Positions 6,823 through 15,466 are shown, counted from the stretch's first letter. The stretch: 64,000 nucleotides of DNA from SIG672 sp045605765 (GCA_045605765.1 JAZUQQ010000051.1:120048-184047), one strand, 5' to 3'. Program-made: numbers and translations. The notes: generated by a model from the letters alone, not told the origin.

Positions 6823-9453
6823 ATGCTCGGAAGAACGACGGATAATTTTAAAAATAAGGGTCTTACCTCGGCGGAAGTAGAGGTTTCGCGCGAGAAACAC
6901 GGGACGAATGCGCTTGCGCAATCAAAAAGCAAGAGCTTTTTTGCTAGATTTCTTTCTAATCTTTCCGATCCGATAATAAAAATACTTCTCGGCGCACTTG
7001 CCGTTAACATCATTTTTGCGCTCGGAAGCTTTGATATAATTGAAACTCTTGGTATCGTTACTGCTATACTTATATCGACCGTCGTCTCGACAGTATCCGA
7101 ATACGGAAGTGAAAAAGCGTTTGAAAAACTACGAAATGAGGGTGCAAAAGAGTATTTCAGAACGCTTCGTGATGGTGAGGTAAAGGAGATACATATAAAT
7201 GATATCGTCGTCGGAGATATGGTTTTTTTGTCAGCGGGCGAGCGTATTCCTGCCGACGGATTTCTCGTGTCGGGCGAGATAAGTGTAGATGAATCGGCAA
7301 TTACAGGCGAGAGCGCGGAAGTGAAAAAAAAAGCAAATACCGCGGCAAATAAGGTCTTTCGCGGAAGCGTTGTTTGTGTAGGTCAGGCAACGTTACGGGT
7401 AAGTGCTGTCGGAGATAATACCTTGTACGGCGGTGTAGCAGGCGAACTTGCCTCCGATACGAGGGAAAGTCCGCTTAAACTTCGTCTTTCCCGTCTTGCG
7501 AAGCAGATAAGTCGCATCGGATATGTCGCCGCGGTAGCCGTTTCAGTTGCATATTTTTTTAACGATATTTTTATCGATAGTGCGTTCGATAAAGGGATAA
7601 TACTCTCAAAGATCGGCGATTTTTCTTACGTTTATAACTGCCTTATGCACTCTCTTACACTGGCTGTAACGGTAGTTGTCGTCTCAGTTCCTGAGGGACT
7701 TCCGATGATGATAACCGTAGTTCTTTCGTCAAATATGAAGAAGATGATGAAGGATAATATTCTTGTCAGAAAGCTCGTGGGAATTGAAACGGCGGGCAGT
7801 ATGAATATCCTCTTTTGTGATAAAACGGGAACGCTTACAACAGGAAAGCAGAGCGTTTGTGAGATAGTTTCGGGACACGGAAACTCATTTAAAAGCAAGC
7901 GCTCACTCGCAGAACAGGGGACTATTTGTGACCTTCTGTCGCTGGATGCGTGTTATAATACCGAAAGTATGGTGTCGGCAGGAAAGGTTGTGGGCGGTAA
8001 CGCAACCGACAGGGCTTTTCGTAGTTTTTTCAAAACAAAAACGGTGCACGACTGCTCGGTAACGGGTAAAGTGCCGTTTACAAGTGATAGAAAATATTCG
8101 GCAGTAAGACTTCTTTTTAAAAAGAATAATAAGCAGGTATGCATCGTTAGGGGAGCACCTGAGTTGATATTGCCGAATGTCGATGGAATTCTTACACCAA
8201 GCGGAAAAATAGATATAAATTTTGACCGAAATAAAATATCCGCCAAAATGCGTGAGATGACATCTCGTTCGGTCAGAGTTCTTGCCGTGGCTGTGTGCAA
8301 TAATCTTTCCGAAAAAAGCCTTTCGGGGCAAAAATTCACGCTTGTGGCACTTGTGGGGATACGAGACCCCCTGCGTAGGGAAGCAAAAGAGGCACTTGAT
8401 GAAATGCACGGTGCACTTGTTCAGGTCGTAATGCTTACGGGTGATAATAAAGAGACCGCAAGCGCTATCGCAAGAGAGTGCGGTATAATAGGCAAATTCT
8501 CAGATGACCTCGTTTTGACAGGCGATGAGCTTGCAAAAATGAGCGATGCTGAGGTTGCTGAGAAGCTTCCGAAGCTTGCGGTCATAGCGAGGGCGCTCCC
8601 GGGTGATAAGAGCCGCCTTGTGAAAATAGCACAGAATATGCAGCTCGTAGTCGGAATGACGGGCGACGGAGTTAACGATGCTCCTGCGCTAAAAACAGCC
8701 GATATCGGCTTTGCTATGGGAAGCGGAACCGACGTTGCTAAAGAAGCCGGCGATATAGTCGTCCTCGATAATAATTTCAAGTCGATAGTCAAGGCGGTCC
8801 TGTACGGACGGACGATTTTTGCAAGCATACGAAAATTTATAACCTTTCAGCTCACGATGAACCTGTGTGCGGTCGCAGTCAGTCTTATAGGACCGTTTAT
8901 CGGTATAGATGCCCCTATAACCGTCATTCAGATGCTATGGATCAATATTATAATGGATACCCTAGGTGCGCTTGCCTTTGCGGGAGAAGCGGCTGTCAAG
9001 GATATAATGAAGGAAAAGCCGAAAAAACTCAGCGAAGGACTACTTTCGAAATATATGATAGGTCATATTCTTTTTTCCGGATTTACCACTGTCACGCTTT
9101 GCCTTACATTTCTGTGCAGTGATAAGATAAGAGCCTTTTACGGTGCAGATATAGACCCTATCCGCCATCTGGGCGCATTTTTCGGACTCTTTATTTTTCT
9201 TGGAATATTTAACTGCTTCACAGCACGCACCGAGCGCGTGAATATTACTGCGCATATCCAAAAGAATAAGGCCTTTCTCGTTATAATGACACTTGTCGCG
9301 GTCATACAGACTCTTATGATCTATTTCGGCGGAGCTATGTTTAGGACTTTGCCACTCAGCTTTATCGAGTTTTCATTCGTGGTGACGCTTGCCTTTCTTA
9401 TTGTTCCGGCAGATGTTGCTTGGAAGGTATTTTTGAGATTAAAAAACAAATAA
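6823..9453 (+). CDS. Calcium-type P-type (P2) cation-transporting ATPase
   Basis: An 876-residue P2-type ATPase that pumps a cation, most likely Ca2+, out of the cell. Family motifs are in order: N-terminal cation_ATPase_N region, TGES (from T161) in the actuator domain, VPEGLPM in the fourth membrane segment, FCDKTGTLT with phosphorylated Asp333, and TGDGVNDAP (613-621). About ten membrane segments are present, with four to six after the hinge. An upstream in-frame ATG at 6769 lacks a ribosome-binding site, whereas ATG 6823 follows AAAGGA at 6807-6812, so the shorter form is chosen. VPEGLP plus NxxMD (IIMDTLGALAFA) is typical of calcium pumps, but specificity is not proven. It sits next to a cation antiporter. 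Confidence 0.93.
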   Translation: MLGRTTDNFKNKGLTSAEVEVSREKHGTNALAQSKSKSFFARFLSNLSDPIIKILLGALAVNIIFALGSFDIIETLGIVTAILISTVVSTVSEYGSEKAFEKLRNEGAKEYFRTLRDGEVKEIHINDIVVGDMVFLSAGERIPADGFLVSGEISVDESAITGESAEVKKKANTAANKVFRGSVVCVGQATLRVSAVGDNTLYGGVAGELASDTRESPLKLRLSRLAKQISRIGYVAAVAVSVAYFFNDIFIDSAFDKGIILSKIGDFSYVYNCLMHSLTLAVTVVVVSVPEGLPMMITVVLSSNMKKMMKDNILVRKLVGIETAGSMNILFCDKTGTLTTGKQSVCEIVSGHGNSFKSKRSLAEQGTICDLLSLDACYNTESMVSAGKVVGGNATDRAFRSFFKTKTVHDCSVTGKVPFTSDRKYSAVRLLFKKNNKQVCIVRGAPELILPNVDGILTPSGKIDINFDRNKISAKMREMTSRSVRVLAVAVCNNLSEKSLSGQKFTLVALVGIRDPLRREAKEALDEMHGALVQVVMLTGDNKETASAIARECGIIGKFSDDLVLTGDELAKMSDAEVAEKLPKLAVIARALPGDKSRLVKIAQNMQLVVGMTGDGVNDAPALKTADIGFAMGSGTDVAKEAGDIVVLDNNFKSIVKAVLYGRTIFASIRKFITFQLTMNLCAVAVSLIGPFIGIDAPITVIQMLWINIIMDTLGALAFAGEAAVKDIMKEKPKKLSEGLLSKYMIGHILFSGFTTVTLCLTFLCSDKIRAFYGADIDPIRHLGAFFGLFIFLGIFNCFTARTERVNITAHIQKNKAFLVIMTLVAVIQTLMIYFGGAMFRTLPLSFIEFSFVVTLAFLIVPADVAWKVFLRLKNK

Positions 9454-9476
9454 TAGTTATCGTGAGATATATAAGA

Positions 9477-9505
9477 AAAGAGCAGTTTCGTCTGCTCTTT
9501 AAACT
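9477..9505. terminator. Bidirectional terminator between the P-ATPase and murD
   Basis: AAAGAGCAG (9477-9485) pairs with CTGCTCTTT (9492-9500), with A-rich and T-rich flanks. It lies between two converging genes, so it can serve both strands. Confidence 0.8.
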
Positions 9506-10911
9506 TATTTCTCACTTGCTAGCTCATTTACGCACTTCACAAAAAACTCGCCGCGCTCTTCAAAATTCTTGAACGCGTCAAAGCTTGCGCAGGCAGGGGA
9601 GAGAAGCACGATGTCACCGTCTTTTGCGATCTCAGAGGCAACCTTTACGCTATCTGCAAGGTCTGCCGTTTCGTAAATCTCCGGCTTTTCTGTGGCGTTT
9701 TTGTACTCCGCAGAGGAAATGAGCGCACTCTTTATCTTATCCTTGGTCGCACCGCAGAGAATCACAGCCTTCGCCTTCTCGCAAAGCGGAGCGGCAAGCG
9801 GCTCGAAGGGAATGTTTTTGTCATATCCGCCGCAGAGAACTATCGTTTTTCGCACAAAATTCGAGAGCGCCGCCGCCGTTCTCGTCGGACTTGAATCTAT
9901 CGAGCTGTTGTAGTATTTTACGCCGCAAAGCTCGCGCACGAACTGACATCTGTGCGCAACTCCGCCGAAATTCTTTGCAACCTCCCTTATGGACTCTGTT
10001 GAAACTATGCCGTAAAGCGCACCGATCGCCGCCATATAGTTCTCGACGTTATGACGTCCGGGAATCTTTATGTCCGCGCTTTTCAGTATCGCATCTTCAT
10101 TATAATATATAGTTCCGTCCTTTTCGTAAACCCTGTTTTCGCAGTTGGGAACAGATTTCGATGAGAAATATACGACCGTTCCTTTTGCGCTCTTTCCGAG
10201 CTCTCTCGTGACAGAGTTCTCCCAGTTGAGCACCGTGCGCGAGGAGGCATCCTGATATTTCATTACGTTCGCTTTCGCGTCGATATATTCCTGCATACTG
10301 AGATGGTAGTCAAGATGATTTGGTGTTACGTTCGTTATGACCGCGATCTCGGGGGATTTTGTCATAGTGTGAAGCTGGAACGATGAAAGCTCAGCTACCG
10401 AATAGCTGCAATAGTCCATTTCGTCAACTCTTGGGAGTAGGGGAAAGCCGATGTTTCCGCCGATAAAGGTCTTTTTGCCGTCTGCTTCGAGGATCTTACT
10501 TATGACTGTTGTAGTGGTCGATTTTCCGTCGCTTCCCGTAATGCCTATCGTATGTGCGGGTGTTATGTCGAAATAGAGCTGCATCTCAGACGTGATCTCG
10601 GCGCCTCGTTTTGCCGCCTCGAGCAGCGAGGGCTTGTCGAAACGGATGCCCGGCGAGCGGAAAACGATGTCGTCTGTGATGTTTTCGAGATAATTTTCTC
10701 CGCAGATGAGCGTTACGCCCTTGGCTTCGAGCGAGTCTGCAAGATCTCCGCCCAGCTTTTCGCGGTTCTTCATATCGCGCGCGCAGACCTTGGCGCCGTA
10801 TTTCAGAAGAAATTCGATGAGCGGAAGATTGGAAACGCCGATGCCGAGAACCGAAACGGTCTTGCCGTTCAGCATATTTTTAAGATAGGTTTCTCTTTCA
10901 CGTGTATTCAC
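9505..10911 (-). CDS. murD: UDP-N-acetylmuramoyl-L-alanine--D-glutamate ligase
   Basis: A cytoplasmic Mur ligase adding D-Glu to UDP-MurNAc-L-Ala in peptidoglycan precursor synthesis. It shows the N-terminal Rossmann motif (GKTVSVLGIGVSN), the ATP-binding P-loop GITGSDGKSTTT (about residues 122-133), the central-domain motif ELSSFQL, ITNVTPNHLDYH, and the C-terminal RCQFVRE / LCGGYDKN region. Length of 468 residues is normal. GTG 10911 is chosen because GAAAGGA lies just upstream of it. An in-frame GTG at 10950 would add 13 residues but has no ribosome-binding site. The gene stands alone rather than in a dcw cluster. Confidence 0.95.
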   Translation of the reverse strand: MNTRERETYLKNMLNGKTVSVLGIGVSNLPLIEFLLKYGAKVCARDMKNREKLGGDLADSLEAKGVTLICGENYLENITDDIVFRSPGIRFDKPSLLEAAKRGAEITSEMQLYFDITPAHTIGITGSDGKSTTTTVISKILEADGKKTFIGGNIGFPLLPRVDEMDYCSYSVAELSSFQLHTMTKSPEIAVITNVTPNHLDYHLSMQEYIDAKANVMKYQDASSRTVLNWENSVTRELGKSAKGTVVYFSSKSVPNCENRVYEKDGTIYYNEDAILKSADIKIPGRHNVENYMAAIGALYGIVSTESIREVAKNFGGVAHRCQFVRELCGVKYYNSSIDSSPTRTAAALSNFVRKTIVLCGGYDKNIPFEPLAAPLCEKAKAVILCGATKDKIKSALISSAEYKNATEKPEIYETADLADSVKVASEIAKDGDIVLLSPACASFDAFKNFEERGEFFVKCVNELASEK

Positions 10912-10968
10912 TTTAAAAATTCCTTTCGGAAGAATATTTTTGTTTTTCACTGACTACTATATAGTATC

Positions 10969-10997
10969 ATTATACATTCGATAAGACAATATATCAA
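10969..10997 (-). promoter_or_regulatory. murD promoter
   Basis: On the minus strand TTGATA (10997-10992) and TATAAT (10974-10969) are separated by 17 nt. Confidence 0.8.
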
Positions 10998-11110
10998 CAG
11001 ATTTTTGAATATTTTTTCAAATTTCGTTGAAATATGATTTTGCACTTTAAATCGGTGTTTAAAAAACTTAAAAAAAACTTAAAAAAGTTAAAAAAACTTG
11101 CCGAAAGATG

Positions 11111-11139
11111 TTGACAAATCGATTTTGTTCTGCTATAAT
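11111..11139 (+). promoter_or_regulatory. tRNA-Gln promoter
   Basis: TTGACA (11111-11116), 17-nt spacer, TATAAT (11134-11139), about 35 nt before the tRNA. Confidence 0.85.
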
Positions 11140-11174
11140 ACAAATCGTCGCCGACAGTACGACACAAAAAATAT

Positions 11175-11245
11175 TGGGGAATTGTGTAACGGTAGCACAG
11201 CAGACTCTGACTCTGTATGTTGGGGTTCGAATCCCTATTCCCCAG
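11175..11245 (+). tRNA. tRNA-Gln (anticodon CUG)
   Basis: Cloverleaf: acceptor TGGGGAA (11175-11181) pairs with TTCCCCA (11238-11244) and the discriminator is G. The anticodon arm GCAGA-CTCTGAC-TCTGT shows CTG. The T-arm contains GGTTCGAATCC. The U1-A72 pair and G73 are typical of tRNA-Gln. CCA is not encoded. A promoter and terminator flank it, so it is a single-gene unit. Confidence 0.93.
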
Positions 11246-11249
11246 TCAG

Positions 11250-11284
11250 AAAAAAGCACATCTGTTTACAGATGTGCTTTTTTC
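11250..11284 (+). terminator. tRNA-Gln terminator
   Basis: A perfect stem of about 15 bp (AAAAAAGCACATCTG and its complement), TTTA loop, ending in six T residues. Confidence 0.9.
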
Positions 11285-11447
11285 AATGAAGCGCACCTTC
11301 GGTGCATGAAAAATGAAGCAAGGCTTCGCCTTATGAAGCGAGCCTTCGGCTCACGGAGAGCTTTGCGTGCGCTTCGCTTCACGCGAGCGCAGCGAGTGCT
11401 TCATGGCGGCAACGCCGCCGCTTCATGTTTGCGAAGCAAACGCTTCG
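11285..11447. repeat. Cluster of small TTCG-loop palindromes
   Basis: About 160 bp made almost entirely of short hairpins joined by ATGAAGC-like linkers. Examples are GCACC-TTCG-GTGC, AAGGC-TTCG-CCTT and GAGCC-TTCG-GCTC, then larger GC-rich palindromes, GGCGGCAACGCCGCC and GTTTGCGAAGCAAAC. The GC content is clearly above the flanks. This looks like an array of REP-like palindromic units rather than coding sequence. Confidence 0.75.
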
Positions 11448-11476
11448 TTGACAAAATACTGTTTTTGTGTTATAAT
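11448..11476 (+). promoter_or_regulatory. Strong consensus promoter upstream of the two-gene unit
   Basis: TTGACA (11448-11453), 17-nt spacer, TATAAT (11471-11476): a perfect sigma-A consensus at the end of the hairpin cluster. Confidence 0.8.
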
Positions 11477-11507
11477 AATCTCAACAAATAATTTTCAAAA
11501 ACTTTTC

Positions 11508-11535
11508 TTGCATTCTCGTCCCTTTTCGGTATAAT
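11508..11535 (+). promoter_or_regulatory. Second promoter upstream of the two-gene unit
   Basis: TTGCAT (11508-11513), 16-nt spacer, TATAAT (11530-11535). It lies 28 nt before the first start codon. Confidence 0.6.
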
Positions 11536-11563
11536 GTGTTTACCACCCGAAAGGAGAACGAAA

Positions 11564-11785
11564 ATGCCAAATCTAAAACCATACTATCAAGTAAAACTAA
11601 CTCTGTTGCGATGTAAGCTGTCATTTCTTGAAAATCCCCCGAAAAACGAGGACGAGCAATACGCTTACGATATTATTCAAAAGGCGTATGAGATCAACGA
11701 GAAAAAGATTGAAATGCTTGATTTTGATAAGAATAAAAAGCTGTTAGAGGATTATTACAGATGGCTTGATAGCAGACGGAAATGA
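11564..11785 (+). CDS. Small unrecognised protein, first gene of a two-gene unit
   Basis: A 73-residue soluble, charged, probably all-helical protein (MPNLKPYYQVKL at the N-terminus, EDYYRWLDSRRK at the C-terminus). No family is recognised. ATG 11564 is chosen because AAAGGAG (11550-11556) precedes it; the frame is open to 11534. The stop overlaps ATG 11782 of the next frame by 4 nt, so the two genes are probably translationally coupled. Helical dimer-type small proteins upstream of a larger partner are common in toxin/antitoxin and immunity modules, but nothing in the sequence proves that role here. Confidence 0.7.
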   Translation: MPNLKPYYQVKLTLLRCKLSFLENPPKNEDEQYAYDIIQKAYEINEKKIEMLDFDKNKKLLEDYYRWLDSRRK

Positions 11786-11805
11786 TAACGAAAGGCGGTG
11801 GATCT

Positions 11806-12741
11806 GTGGAAAATTATAAAGCCCAAATCATTGATTTTATAGAGGGGAGAACTTCCCCCGAAACATTTTATGTCTGGTTTGAATCCAATCCGCAAGTTTT
11901 GGATTGGTTGCAAAGTATGATTCCCCAAGGCAAAACTATACGGGATAGCGTTGAAGAAAAAATGGATTATTTTTTAAAAGATATTCCGAAAACAAAGCAA
12001 GATGAAATATATTCGGCTTATCAACGTCTGTGCGAAAATGTCGAAGTCGAGCAGGCTAAAAAACTTGTGAATCTTCTATCCGCGCTTGATACTAAAGCAG
12101 TACATTTTACCGATCCCATGACTATTTTACTCCATAATTTCAAGAATGTTTTGGATAATCCCAGTAAGTATAAATCCTCGTATGTACAGCATATGTGCGG
12201 ATCCGTAAAAGATTTTTTCGAAAAGGAATACCCTGTTGTTAAAGAAACTCTCTATGATGTAAAAAAAGTGTATTCCCACAATAAAACAAACAGCAACCTG
12301 TGGACATACGTAAATATTCAATCGTGGTTATATAAGCTTATAACAGAAATCTACCCCGATGAATCAATAGAGAAAGATGAATCTCTTCATGAAAAAGCAT
12401 CGTTTATGATGGACGTGTGTCCCGAATATATTGAAGGACACGAAATTGACGAGACGGGTATTATTGAGGCTATTATAGAGCAAGTTCCCGAATCTTTGCC
12501 CAAAGCAAAGAGAAAAAAGCAGATTAAAGAGCTTATCAAAAAAGAATTTCATATTGAGGGATCTAAATATCCTCGTTGGGTACAAGGCGGAGAATGGCCG
12601 GTTTCAAAAAGCGGAAAGCCGATGCGTTTTGTAGAACAAAAGCGAAAAAAAGGAAAAGAATATGCAGAAATGCTTTATACACAGTTTTTCTTTGAGGATG
12701 TGGAAACGGGTGAAATTCGCGTGATTGACCAATTTACTTGA
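11806..12741 (+). CDS. Unrecognised protein with C-terminal PRWVQGGEWP / GKPMRF segment
   Basis: A 311-residue soluble protein from GTG 11806, which has AGGCGG at 11793-11798. ATG 11782, overlapping the previous stop, would add 8 residues. The N-terminal half is helical, with ENYKAQIIDFIEGRTSPETF and VLDWLQSMIP near the start. The middle is lysine-rich. The last 60 residues have a distinct motif, YPRWVQGGEWP then GKPMRFVEQKR and FFFEDVETGEIRVIDQF. That tail loosely recalls the WVQ...CG.PM.F pattern of YwqG/DUF1963-like proteins, a weak resemblance only. No membrane segments or catalytic signature were seen. It lies between tRNA-Gln and fragments matching its 3' end. Confidence 0.7.
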   Translation: MENYKAQIIDFIEGRTSPETFYVWFESNPQVLDWLQSMIPQGKTIRDSVEEKMDYFLKDIPKTKQDEIYSAYQRLCENVEVEQAKKLVNLLSALDTKAVHFTDPMTILLHNFKNVLDNPSKYKSSYVQHMCGSVKDFFEKEYPVVKETLYDVKKVYSHNKTNSNLWTYVNIQSWLYKLITEIYPDESIEKDESLHEKASFMMDVCPEYIEGHEIDETGIIEAIIEQVPESLPKAKRKKQIKELIKKEFHIEGSKYPRWVQGGEWPVSKSGKPMRFVEQKRKKGKEYAEMLYTQFFFEDVETGEIRVIDQFT

Positions 12742-13215
12742 TGTGTCATATGTCATCTATTTCGGTCATATGGAAAAATCGAAAAAATGCGGCAACATCG
12801 TTTTTGGTAGTGGAAAATGGTTTAAAAAACAGCTAAAAAGTCCGAAAAAGCCTTGAAAGCCTTACGTTTTAGCCATGTCATCTAAAACAGTCACCAAACA
12901 CAACAAAAAACGCACTTTTGTCTACCGACAAAGGTGCGTTTTTTGTTTTAAATTTGTAAATGAGAGTATGAGAACTCCCGCAAATCGAAGATTTGCCATA
13001 ACGGGCGGGAAGAGAAGTAAGCGGTAAAAGCATACGACACCCGCGTTGGGTTCAGAATCCCTTTTTGCGTTACTGAAAAAAGGGAATATGGATTCGAACA
13101 AGGAGGGAGCGAGGTGATAGGCGCGCGGGTGCGTCGGAAAAATCCCTATTCCCAAAAAACAACTATGTAGCTTAGCTCAAAGCATCAAGGAGCGAAGGCG
13201 GAGTTATCCCGTGAT
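12742..13215. other. Gene-free stretch with terminator and tRNA-Gln 3'-end-like fragments
   Basis: No gene was found. A strong hairpin (about 12905-12944, stem AAAAAACGCAC...GTGCGTTTTTT) terminates the two-gene unit. GGGAATATGGATTCGAAC (13082-13099) is, on the minus strand, a one-mismatch copy of the tRNA-Gln T-loop/acceptor sequence. AATCCCTATTCCC (13141-13153) is a 13-nt exact direct copy of the tRNA 3' end. A third, looser piece, GGGTTCAGAATCCC, lies near 13045-13058. These look like integration or tRNA-derived scars. Confidence 0.6.
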
Positions 13216-13974
13216 TTATTTGTAATTATAAAGATATTCTGATGGAGATACGCCGACGTTTTTCTTAAATTCTACCGAGAAATATTTGTAATCGTTATAC
13301 CCCGACATATACGCAACATCTTTCAGAGAATAGTAGCCTGTCGAGATGAGTCCTACGGCGTTTTGTATTCGCAGATTTATAATGTATTTTTGAGGTGAAA
13401 CGCCGTATTCCTCTTTGAAAAGCTTTCTGAAATAGACCTCGCTCATAAATGACTTGTCAGCGATTTCTCTTATCGAGAGATCTCTTTTTTTATAATTTTT
13501 CAAAAGATATTCTACTGAGTTATGAATTTTAGAAATTTGGGATTTTGATACGTAATTTTGAATATAACATTGTGCAAAAATTTCGCATAAAATCGAGGAG
13601 CTTTTATATTTATATCCAAGCTCCTTTTTGTTCCAAGTGTCAAATATCTCCCTAAAAAGCTTTGAGAAAACGGCTGGATCATTAGGGATAAAGTATTCAA
13701 TGTTTTTTGTATTGTAATTTATTGTGTCAAAATGGATCGCGATCAGATCTTCTACCTTTGACTGTCTGCTATAATCTAATCTTGCCGGAACATAGGAAAG
13801 ATAATGATCCATCATGTGATATTCCTCTTGTTCGGTTTTCAAAACGGTATCCGAGCAGAAGCGAAAGGATAGCGCGTTATAATTTCGTCCTTGGTTGAGC
13901 ATGCTTACGTTGCTTTGCTTGATTTCAAGAACGTCCAGAATATTGAAAGAAAGAGCTTCTTTTTCGAAAAACAT
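13216..13974 (-). CDS. AraC-family transcriptional regulator next to the xylanase
   Basis: A 252-residue protein with an N-terminal sensor domain of about 140 residues and a C-terminal AraC DNA-binding domain: LSIREIADKSFMSEVYFRKLFKEEYGVSPQKYI followed by LKDVAYMSGYNDYKYFSVEFKKNVGVSPSEYL. It is divergent from the GH10 xylanase with about 130 bp between start codons. The xylanase promoter has a good -10 but a poor -35, the usual picture for an activator-dependent promoter, so this protein probably activates the xylanase/transporter pair in response to a xylan-derived sugar. The sensor domain is shorter than in the AraC protein at 4014-4892. Confidence 0.88.
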   Translation of the reverse strand: MFFEKEALSFNILDVLEIKQSNVSMLNQGRNYNALSFRFCSDTVLKTEQEEYHMMDHYLSYVPARLDYSRQSKVEDLIAIHFDTINYNTKNIEYFIPNDPAVFSKLFREIFDTWNKKELGYKYKSSSILCEIFAQCYIQNYVSKSQISKIHNSVEYLLKNYKKRDLSIREIADKSFMSEVYFRKLFKEEYGVSPQKYIINLRIQNAVGLISTGYYSLKDVAYMSGYNDYKYFSVEFKKNVGVSPSEYLYNYK

Positions 13975-14072
13975 AACTAATCCTCCGATTTTTGATTATA
14001 TTATAACAAATTCGTTTTGAAAAATCAACCTGTTGTGTCGATTTATAGGTGTACTTTGCAATTTCTATATGC

Positions 14073-14078
14073 TATAAT
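14073..14078 (+). promoter_or_regulatory. -10 box of the xylanase promoter
   Basis: TATAAT at 14073-14078. The position 17 nt upstream (14050-14055, TGTACT) is a poor -35, consistent with control by the divergent AraC protein. Confidence 0.55.
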
Positions 14079-14107
14079 GTAAAAAAATGAATCGGGAGGT
14101 TTTTCGA

Positions 14108-15466
14108 ATGAGTGACAGGAGAAAGATTTTAGAACTGTTCGATGAGCAGGAAGCTTCTTGGAAGCAAAGAGCTGCTGAAGGTATTGAACGTTACAGAAAA
14201 GGCGACGGAATAATAACCATTGTGGACAAGGATGGCAACCCTGTTCCAAACACGAAAATAAAGCTTATGCAAAAAAGCCACGAGTTTCGTTTCGGTGCGA
14301 ATATTTTTATGCTTGACGAGTTGGAGTCGGACGAAAAGAATGAGACATACAAAAAAGCCTTTGCCGATGTATTCAATATGGCAACGCTTCCGTTCTATTG
14401 GGACACTCTCGAACCCGAGCGAGGCAAACCCAGATACGCTAAAGACAGTCCGAAGGTCTATCGCCGCCCATCGCCCGATCTGTGCATACAGTTTTGCGAA
14501 AAGTACGGAATCGAGCCGCGTGAGCATGGTCTGGCATACGAGCAGTTTTTTCCGAAGTGGCTGTATAACGCTAGTATCGATGAGATAAAGGCAGAGCTCG
14601 AAAGGCGGTACGCCGAGATTTCCGAGCGGTACGCGGATAAGATACCGACAATTGAAGTCACAAATGAGATGGCATGGACGAATGGGAGAACAGCTTTTTA
14701 CGATGAACCCGACTACGTTGAGTGGTGCTTTAAGCTTGCCGAACAATATTTCCCAAACAATCAGCTCGTGATCAACGAAACCACCGGCAATTCGTGGGAG
14801 GACAAGTGCCGAGTTACCGACAAGTATTATGCCTACATACAAGCCAATATGCTCAAGGGCGCGCGAATAGACGCTATCGGTATGCAGTATCACCTGCACA
14901 CCATGTGCAACCGTGAAGCGGAGTATGAAAAAACAAGACAGACTCTCAATCCCGAGAGCCTTTACAAGCATATGGATCTCTATTCGAATTTCGGCAAGCC
15001 ACTGCAGATCAGCGAGATCACCGTACCAGCGTATTCGTGGGAAGCGGAGGATGAGGAGATACAGGCAGAAATCATCGAAAAGCTCTATTCGATCTGGTTC
15101 TCTCACCCCAACGTAGAGCAGATCGTATATTGGAATCTTGTTGACGGCTACGCGCATTTATGGAATGCCGATCAGGAAAAGATCAAAGCATCGCAGGGTG
15201 ACATGACGCTTGGTGAAAACTATTACCACGGCGGACTTCTCAGATTTGATATGACGCTGAAGCCGGCATTCATAAGGCTTAAAGAGCTTTTAAAGGAAAG
15301 ATGGCATACTGAGACAGAGCTCGTTACCGACGAAAAGGGTGTTGCGTCGTTCAGGGGCTTTTACGGTGAATATGAGCTTGAAATCACTGTCGATGGAAAG
15401 AGCTTTACAAAAAAGATAAGCTTGTCGTCAAAATCGGAAAATAAAGTGACGTTATCGGTGGAATGA
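14108..15466 (+). CDS. GH10 endo-1,4-beta-xylanase, intracellular type
   Basis: A 452-residue protein. After a beta-rich N-terminal region (DKDGNPVPNTKIKLMQKSHEFRFGANIF) comes a GH10 barrel with acid/base Glu187 in EVTNE and nucleophile Glu303 in QISEIT. The tryptophans of WNLVDGY and a short beta-rich C-terminal tail (from about residue 400) follow. No signal peptide is present, so it probably cleaves imported xylo-oligosaccharides in the cytoplasm. ATG 14108 is preceded by CGGGAGGT at 14093-14100; the in-frame ATG at 14087 overlaps that site and is rejected. The gene overlaps the following transporter gene by 4 nt. Confidence 0.92.
   Translation: MSDRRKILELFDEQEASWKQRAAEGIERYRKGDGIITIVDKDGNPVPNTKIKLMQKSHEFRFGANIFMLDELESDEKNETYKKAFADVFNMATLPFYWDTLEPERGKPRYAKDSPKVYRRPSPDLCIQFCEKYGIEPREHGLAYEQFFPKWLYNASIDEIKAELERRYAEISERYADKIPTIEVTNEMAWTNGRTAFYDEPDYVEWCFKLAEQYFPNNQLVINETTGNSWEDKCRVTDKYYAYIQANMLKGARIDAIGMQYHLHTMCNREAEYEKTRQTLNPESLYKHMDLYSNFGKPLQISEITVPAYSWEAEDEEIQAEIIEKLYSIWFSHPNVEQIVYWNLVDGYAHLWNADQEKIKASQGDMTLGENYYHGGLLRFDMTLKPAFIRLKELLKERWHTETELVTDEKGVASFRGFYGEYELEITVDGKSFTKKISLSSKSENKVTLSVE

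Noticed and set aside
11285..11447. CRISPR array
   Set aside because: Units are palindromes of varying sequence, not equal-length direct repeats with unique spacers.
14129..15157. 342-residue minus-strand open frame
   Set aside because: Lies fully opposite the GH10 xylanase, has no ribosome-binding site or recognisable motif, and follows codon-phase bias of the sense gene.
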